Below are positions 59,201-64,000 of a stretch of 64,000 nucleotides of DNA, piece by piece (within the stretch, counting starts at the first letter, position 1; each line of letters opens with the position of its first letter). Position numbers and translations under genes: made by a program. Source of the DNA: Sipunculus nudus (lineage: Eukaryota; Annelida; Sipuncula; Golfingiida; Sipunculidae). Where the stretch lies: contig CM049320.1 of assembly GCA_026874595.1 (NCBI GenBank), positions 8,683,464 to 8,747,463 on the forward strand. Reading direction: 5' to 3'. Below the pieces are notes generated by a model, which had not been told where the DNA came from, made no database searches, and was given only the letters and a program-made list of their open reading frames with translations.

Positions 59201-62200
59201 AGTGGCACTCCCGTGCACATCTCCTGAGAGAAAATTAAAATGGAAATTTGAAAAAATCATTTGCATTTTTCTGTTGGTTTACACATGCTTTTTATTTGAA
59301 TATTTAACTACACTAAGAGCAGAATTAAACCTTGGCATTTTTGCTGTTGTTTATGACAGTTTTCTGCTAGTAGTTCACAAAAGCTGTATTGTATGTAACA
59401 GAGCTTTCTTTTACTGCTAGACTCGATCTAGATCAGCCTGTTTTATGAGTCCTGACCTCTGAGACTAAAACAGGTTCAAGTCCAGGATCCTCAAGTTTAA
59501 GTCCCAAGTCCCTAAAATGTCCCATTACCTAAAACCTCAATTAATCTGTTGGTGTTTTCCTAACCTTCCAGAAAATTCCAACAAAATCTGTTCAGACATT
59601 TTTCTGTAAATTTGCTGTCAGACAAACCCACGGTAAGTATAATGCATCTGGCCACCCCACTCATGAAGGTACAAATGATGATACCTTACTGTGATTGTTT
59701 ATTGGCTTTTTAATTTTCCTTGATATTTGTAGGATTACGATGGGTTTTTCGATGCTGTGGAATCAGAGGCTCTCTACACATTTCTTCAAATAACCATCCC
59801 AGAAGACGAAGTAGAGTATGCCATCAAGTACCAGCCAGAGGAGAAGGCAAGTCACTGTTTATTTATATATATATATATAATCTGAACATTAATGATGAAA
59901 GGAGTACATTGGTAATTGATTGCTGATTAACAGTACCCAACCATTGGTATTGTCTGTATTTGCAGACATTGAAGTAGTTATTCATACATAGATATTAATT
60001 ACATCTCTGAATCCTATTTGCTGATTAACAATATTTATAATTAGGTTTTTGTCAACATTTAAATGTCATAGAAGCCTTCACATGCACTACTGGGTTAATA
60101 TAAAGCTATGATACTTTCTTCTTTGTGAGTAGCACATTTGGATAATCTTCCACAAAAGCTATTTGCTATTTGTGACTTTTTTCACTTTAAATGTTTCATT
60201 GCTGATTGGTAACAAGTATTCAATCCCAAGTCTGTTAATGACTATTACGTTCTCAAGTAAGAAATGTTCTTCCTGTTTCAGCCAAACTGAACTTGCTGCA
60301 AGAAACAAAACCTATATGAATTATATGCATGCATGGGATGCATACAGTGCAGTACAGGTGTAGAGTTCCTTTTCATACCTATATATTGGTGATCATGTTC
60401 ATTGCAGGTAGTCAAAGAATCCTCAGAGGAAGATGAGTCAGAGGAGGATGAGGTGGGTTACTATAATTACTTGGTTACCATGGGTAATGGGTTACAGGTG
60501 TAACCTCCGTCACGATATGCCATGTATCACCATGTCCCCCCACTGCATCAAACAGATACTTCATGAATCCCTTTTAAACATTTAATTATTAATATTGATT
60601 GATACACAGACATAATATTCCATTTGTGTTTATTACTTAGGTCAAATAATATATCATATATACTAATTAATGTCCCTTAATTATTATTGATAATTTCTAT
60701 GACAGACTTGCTACTTTTACTGCCTTTAAGCCCACACCTTATTATCACACCCTCCACAGAGAGCTTGTGCTGGAATTTCAGCCAGGTGTGAGTGCAGTAT
60801 ATGTATATGTATATTAAGGTATATGTGACAGGCATTTTGAAAAATAAGGATAATGTGCTGCAAAGCTGAAAATGGATGGTATGATCACTGTGTATACATG
60901 TATGTGTGCATGCCGTTCTGGACCTGTAACTCAAAAGTCTACAGCACATCTTCTACTTGAAAATTTTACAAAAGTTAGGTCTTTTCAGTGTATGAGTTCT
61001 TGTTGAAGATGACCTAGATATATAATTCAGATTTGAGAATTCACATGGGGAGTAGTATACATAACCTAATCGTATTAAATGTGTACTGCACCTCACAGTT
61101 AAAATGACAGATATAGCTGTGTGAACAAATCCATTGCATTCAACCAGTACTGATTTAGTTTAAATGCCAAATTCCATCATGCAGTCTTTTAGCAGCTCAG
61201 TCACGCTGACCTCTGGCATTTCAGGAAGAAGAAAGTGGAGAGGAGGATGATGAGGGAGAACCCAAAAAGAAAAAGAAACCAAAGAAGAAGAAAAAGGTGA
61301 TGGATAAAAATGTTACTATGGAATGGTTAAATGTGAAAGTGATGTAAAAGGGATACTATAGAAACAGCTGAGCATGAAGCTGATGTACTAGAATATTAAA
61401 CAAAGAAATTGCTGGAGAAGAAGGTTATATATAAAATGATACCTCTTAAACAGCTAAGCAGGGAGATGTTGTTTAAAATGTTAACATGGAAACAGCTTAA
61501 TATCTTTCTAGTTATGCACCTTTTTCTATAATGAACATGTTTCAGTAATTTTTAACTTGATGTTCACTAGTGCTGAAAGATCTACCATTTGCTGGAGTCA
61601 CCAAAAAACAAAATGGTACCCCTAAGATGATGCTTTATTTGAGATACATTAAAATGATGAGGGCAAACACTGGGGGAAAAATTACATTTCTCACTCGGCT
61701 GTTTGTTAACATCAGATACTGGACATATGAGAATACATCAAACATGGGTTAACTGATATACCTGTCAGGAAGAAACCATGCAATTTTAGAAAAAGAAATG
61801 TTTATTAACAGTAAGACAAAAGTAACAGAGAGTCTCTTTTGGTTGCATGTACATAAGTTTCTATCTAGTGATGTGCCTCTCATGTAGTCCTAATAATTCA
61901 TTGGTATAATGCAACAAGAGAATTCTGCACAGTTCCAGATATTGCCCACTAGGGTTATGTTTACACTTGGCTGCCACATGTCAAGCAATTACAATTAATA
62001 TCTCACATACTGTAATAAGAGGGTGGTTTTAATAACTAAATTTATTATTTTACCTGATCAGGTAGCAGCAAGTGATGAGGAAGGAGAGGAAGAGGAAAAG
62101 AGTGAAGAGGATGAAGAAGATGAAGATAAGGAAAAAGATGATGAGGCTGAGAAGGAGGAGGATGAAAAACCAAAGAAGAAAAAGAAACCCAAGAAGAAGA

Positions 62201-63274
62201 AGAAGGCAAAGGAAGAGGAAGAAAAAGAGGAAAAAGAAAAGGTAATCATTAAATATAAATGTGTATTTAAAATGCTTCTATATATTCATATTATAAATCT
62301 ATAATATTATCAGTTTATGATCATGAATATTATTGTTACTAAAAAGACCAGCAGCAAGAGGGATATGTATTTCAGAAAGGAAGCTAGGTACAGTATCAAT
62401 AATGTAATTCCTGAATATACATTAAACGAAGACAAAAATAATTTGACATTTTGCCAACAGTACAACATTCCTCCACCAGGTGTCAGGATTCACATCTCCA
62501 CCAAGGCAAAGCAATAATATTGAAACTCCTTCCCCCTCCCTTCAACCCCTTTCCAGTTTGACACCACACTTTAATATAGGTCGTCTCTTGCTGAAATCAG
62601 CCCCTCCACAAAGTGATGTTGAACTTGGTACAGCAGGTCTTGCTGTTCCTGCTACACAGTCAAACAAAGAAACAAACACAACCTCATTGGCTGAGGTAAA
62701 AGCCAGTTCACACATTTAGTTAAGTTTTCTTTACATCAACACTCACTAATAAAAGTTATTATGTACTGAATTCTGTGATATCAATTAAAGTAAATTATAA
62801 AATAATTACATAGCTAAAATTCAATTAGACAATTATCATTTCTCATTTGCTTATTCTAGCTGTATATATAAACTAATGTACAGGAGAACCCCACAACTAC
62901 AAATACCTTTAGAACTGAGCAAAGTGGTTGTAATTTGGGGGTGCTCATATTAGTTACCTGGAGCACATATGGGGACCAAGAAAAGTGGTCATAAAAGGAG
63001 GATGATGCATTTCTAGGGTGGTCTTAAGGTGGGGTTCCACTGAACTAAACATAGGAGAGCACTTCACCTCCATTGAGATACTTGTTCAGTCACATAGTCA
63101 CTGAGTGTATTTACTCAAATATCTAAAATGTGTTGACTGCTGCAGGAATCTGAGAAGGAAGAAGTTGATGAAGAAATCACCAAGGATGAAGCCAAGGAAG
63201 TAAAAGCTGAGAAAAAGAAGAAGAAGAAAGATGAAGATGAGGAGGAAGAAGAGAAGGAAAAGGAGGATGAGGAG
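52861..63274 (+). CDS. SH3BGR-like: SH3BGR-family protein (SH3 domain-binding glutamic acid-rich), 8 exons seen, 3' end outside window
   Basis: Exons: 52861-52905, 58359-58544, 59733-59846, 60408-60452, 61225-61296, 62062-62241, 62480-62695, 63146-63274; 329 codons, all junctions phase 0. The ATG has a good context (acaaccATGg). Residues 1-115 form the thioredoxin-like fold of this family: MALRVFISRNPGSNE, KKQQ, IDIADP, IPPQVFNGDNYIGDYDGFF, then FLQITIPEDEVEY. As in relatives, there is no CxxC, so redox activity is not expected; the family acts as a small adaptor-type protein. Residues from about 116 are acidic and lysine-rich with PKKKKKPKKKKK blocks, much longer than vertebrate SH3BGRL and closer to SH3BGR. 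Donors are GT except exon 3 (AAG|GCAAGT), a GC-AG intron. No stop codon is seen in this path; the gene continues past the window. Confidence 0.92.
53210..53275 (+). repeat. (TA)n tract in intron 1
   Basis: About 66 bp of alternating A and T within the 5.45-kb first intron. The intron also holds a 14-G run near 53067-53080. Confidence 0.95.
53276..55490 (+). other. Intron 1, left part
   Basis: No gene or clear repeat. Open frames such as 54166-54420 have no domain and lie inside the intron. Confidence 0.5.
55491..58196 (-). mobile_element. Hairpin-ended element, family 1-type ends, reverse orientation, in intron 1
   Basis: Reverse 3' end at 55491-55530: TTAGCTCAGC...GCTGGGCTATAGCG, then ccgtcgtccttccgtctg (the ACGG block) at 55531-55550. 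Core: about seven units of roughly 140 bp with aaggtcaaaggtcaaggtcac and caacaggggaagaa (55781 to 56540). Reverse 5' end at 58161-58196: CAGCTGAGCGTCATGACC then tatgggtcacttgtt, the inverted AACAAG start with palindrome and arm. The stretch 56900-58140 shows no core repeats, so two overlapping insertions are possible. Confidence 0.6.
58308..58340 (-). mobile_element. Second, diverged family-1 5' end beside exon 2
   Basis: CAGCTGAGCATCATGGCC then aggtgtcacctgtt is a diverged copy of the reversed 5' terminus at 58161-58196. It ends 17 bp before the acceptor of exon 2 and runs into its pyrimidine tract (ttcttctttgtatttaactag). Confidence 0.6.
60408..63274 (+). other. Acidic/lysine tail exons 4-8: phase-0 cassettes
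   Basis: Exons of 45, 72, 180, 216 and 129 bp are all multiples of three in phase 0, so any can be skipped without a frameshift. Exons 5 and 6 both end in acidic residues plus P-K5-P-K5, consistent with exon duplication. Exon 7 (62480-62695) is different: Ser/Thr/Pro-rich, not charged. Exon 8 ends EKEKEDEE with donor gtgaga. Low-complexity coding is accepted here because every block is bounded by good splice signals in a constant phase. Confidence 0.75.
62461..62517 (+). other. Alternative start of exon 7 giving an early stop
   Basis: A stronger-looking acceptor (attttgccaacag, ag at 62459-62460) lies 19 bp before the one used above (cattcctccaccag, ag at 62478-62479). Used in phase 0 it adds YNIPPPGVRIHISTKAKQ and a stop at 62515-62517, giving a protein of about 232 residues. 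Use of the second acceptor keeps the frame open for 72 codons to a donor at 62696. Confidence 0.5.
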
Positions 63275-63674
63275 GTGAGACCTGTGCATATTTAATGAGG
63301 TCATAGGTCAGAGGTAAGGACGTGAGAAATCAGACTGAGTCCACCTCAAGACCAGCAGGAAAAATTTCCTTAATGTACTAAAGGTATATAGACTAATATA
63401 CATGCATGAACTACCAACTGAATATTAGGCCTACAAAAAATGACTATACTCACCAAGCTTTATTTCAACATTAATTCAGAGCTAAATGTTAATAAACATT
63501 CAAGTAAAAAACATTTATAAATTGAGCAATCAAAGAGCTTTTGTGGATGTACAAGATACTAAATGGTACATACATTTAGGCTGACTTAAGCACAAGCTTA
63601 GAACAAATGTTATATAAATAGGTAATTCTTGTTTTTTTTATGGTACTTATAAAAAAATGTACAAACACTAACCT

Positions 63675-63970
63675 CCTTCTGTGGATCAGGGGTAATACAC
63701 AGAACTCATAGCCTGGAGATTGTGAGTTGGAATCTCAGCCAAGGCAGTGAGATTTTTCAAAGGTCGGCCCCACCCAGGGTGAGTGTTCAGCTGGCTTAAT
63801 GTGAAGGCTGTGCCTGAAGGCCATGTGGTGGGTCCCTGGGCATTGCGACTCAGCAGTGGGAAGATTATACATGCACTCAGGGCCTGCAGATGCAGTAGTC
63901 ACCAGGCCTGGTTAAGACCAGGATATAAATGAGAGGAAGCGTGTGATACTGCTGTGTCATGTAGTCTAAA
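63675..63970 (+). mobile_element. tRNA-derived SINE
   Basis: tgtggatcaggggtaa (box A-like, about 63680-63692) and GAGTTGGAATC (box B, 63724-63734) are spaced as in a tRNA gene. The body continues with ggccccacccagggtgagtg and gactcagcagtgggaag to at least 63965. It lies in an intron of the SH3BGR-like gene, in the sense direction. Confidence 0.65.
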
Positions 63971-64000
63971 ACCAAAATGGAATTCTGAGAATGTTCATAT

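Noticed and set aside
62058-62249. Ser/Phe-rich minus-strand frame
   Set aside because: It is the complement of the acidic/lysine-rich exon 6, which has good splice sites and constant phase.

Overview
The window is eukaryotic, AT-rich, intron-bearing and dominated by repeats. Three things point to a marine lophotrochozoan, most likely a bivalve or other mollusc. (1) Many dispersed elements carry a tandem core, an (ACGG)n-type microsatellite and a 3' stem-loop, as in the 'pearl'/Helentron-type elements described from bivalves. (2) There are relics of DIRS-type, Penelope-like, Merlin, hAT-like and Helitron elements and tRNA-derived SINEs. (3) The one clear host gene is an SH3BGR-family gene with a long acidic/lysine-rich tail. 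Identities and boundaries were judged by eye; no alignment or search was run.

Layout. 1-3033 is one copy of a ~3 kb duplicated segment (second copy 25383-28393), holding a hairpin-ended element and an exon-like FAR1/ZSWIM3-like zinc-binding relic. 3034-7800 is a GC-rich, broken DIRS-superfamily tyrosine-recombinase retrotransposon (ORF1, RT, RNase H, recombinase). 7968-8171 is a NADAR-domain exon relic with one internal stop. 9.7-11.5 kb and 22.0-23.5 kb hold broken copies of an unrecognised family coding a 14-residue-repeat coiled coil, a basic nuclear-signal-like motif and a Ser/Pro-rich tail. 11.8-14.2 kb is a repeat split by a hairpin-ended element that itself contains a second element; the unsplit version lies at 37.75-38.26 kb. 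15.5-16.5 and 23.6-24.1 kb are Merlin (IS1016-like) transposase relics. 16.6-24.6 kb is otherwise tandem repeats.

28.4-41.4 kb is sparse: a GGCAAC-motif array (29.7-30.3 kb), a Penelope-like relic (33.3-35.0 kb) and a small integrase relic (40.1 kb). 41.4-44.15 kb is a nest of a Helitron end, a hAT-like element, a 736-bp tandem duplication and a complete short Helitron. 45.7 kb is a tRNA-derived SINE, and 51.0-52.1 kb has two hAT-like MITEs with 8-bp target-site duplications.

From 52.6 kb to beyond the window end is the intact SH3BGR-like gene on the + strand: 8 recognisable exons, all phase 0, an MEF2/TATA-like site upstream, one GC-AG intron, and two competing acceptors at exon 7 that would switch between a short and a long C-terminus. 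A 63.7 kb SINE closes the window.

The strongest unifying observation is architectural. Several element families with unrelated sequence share one plan: AAC(A/T)AG, a small palindrome, an arm, a tandem core, (ACGG)n, then a 3' stem-loop. In three families the 5' arm is exactly complementary over 10-11 bp to the 3' stem-loop strand, although the arm sequence differs in each family.
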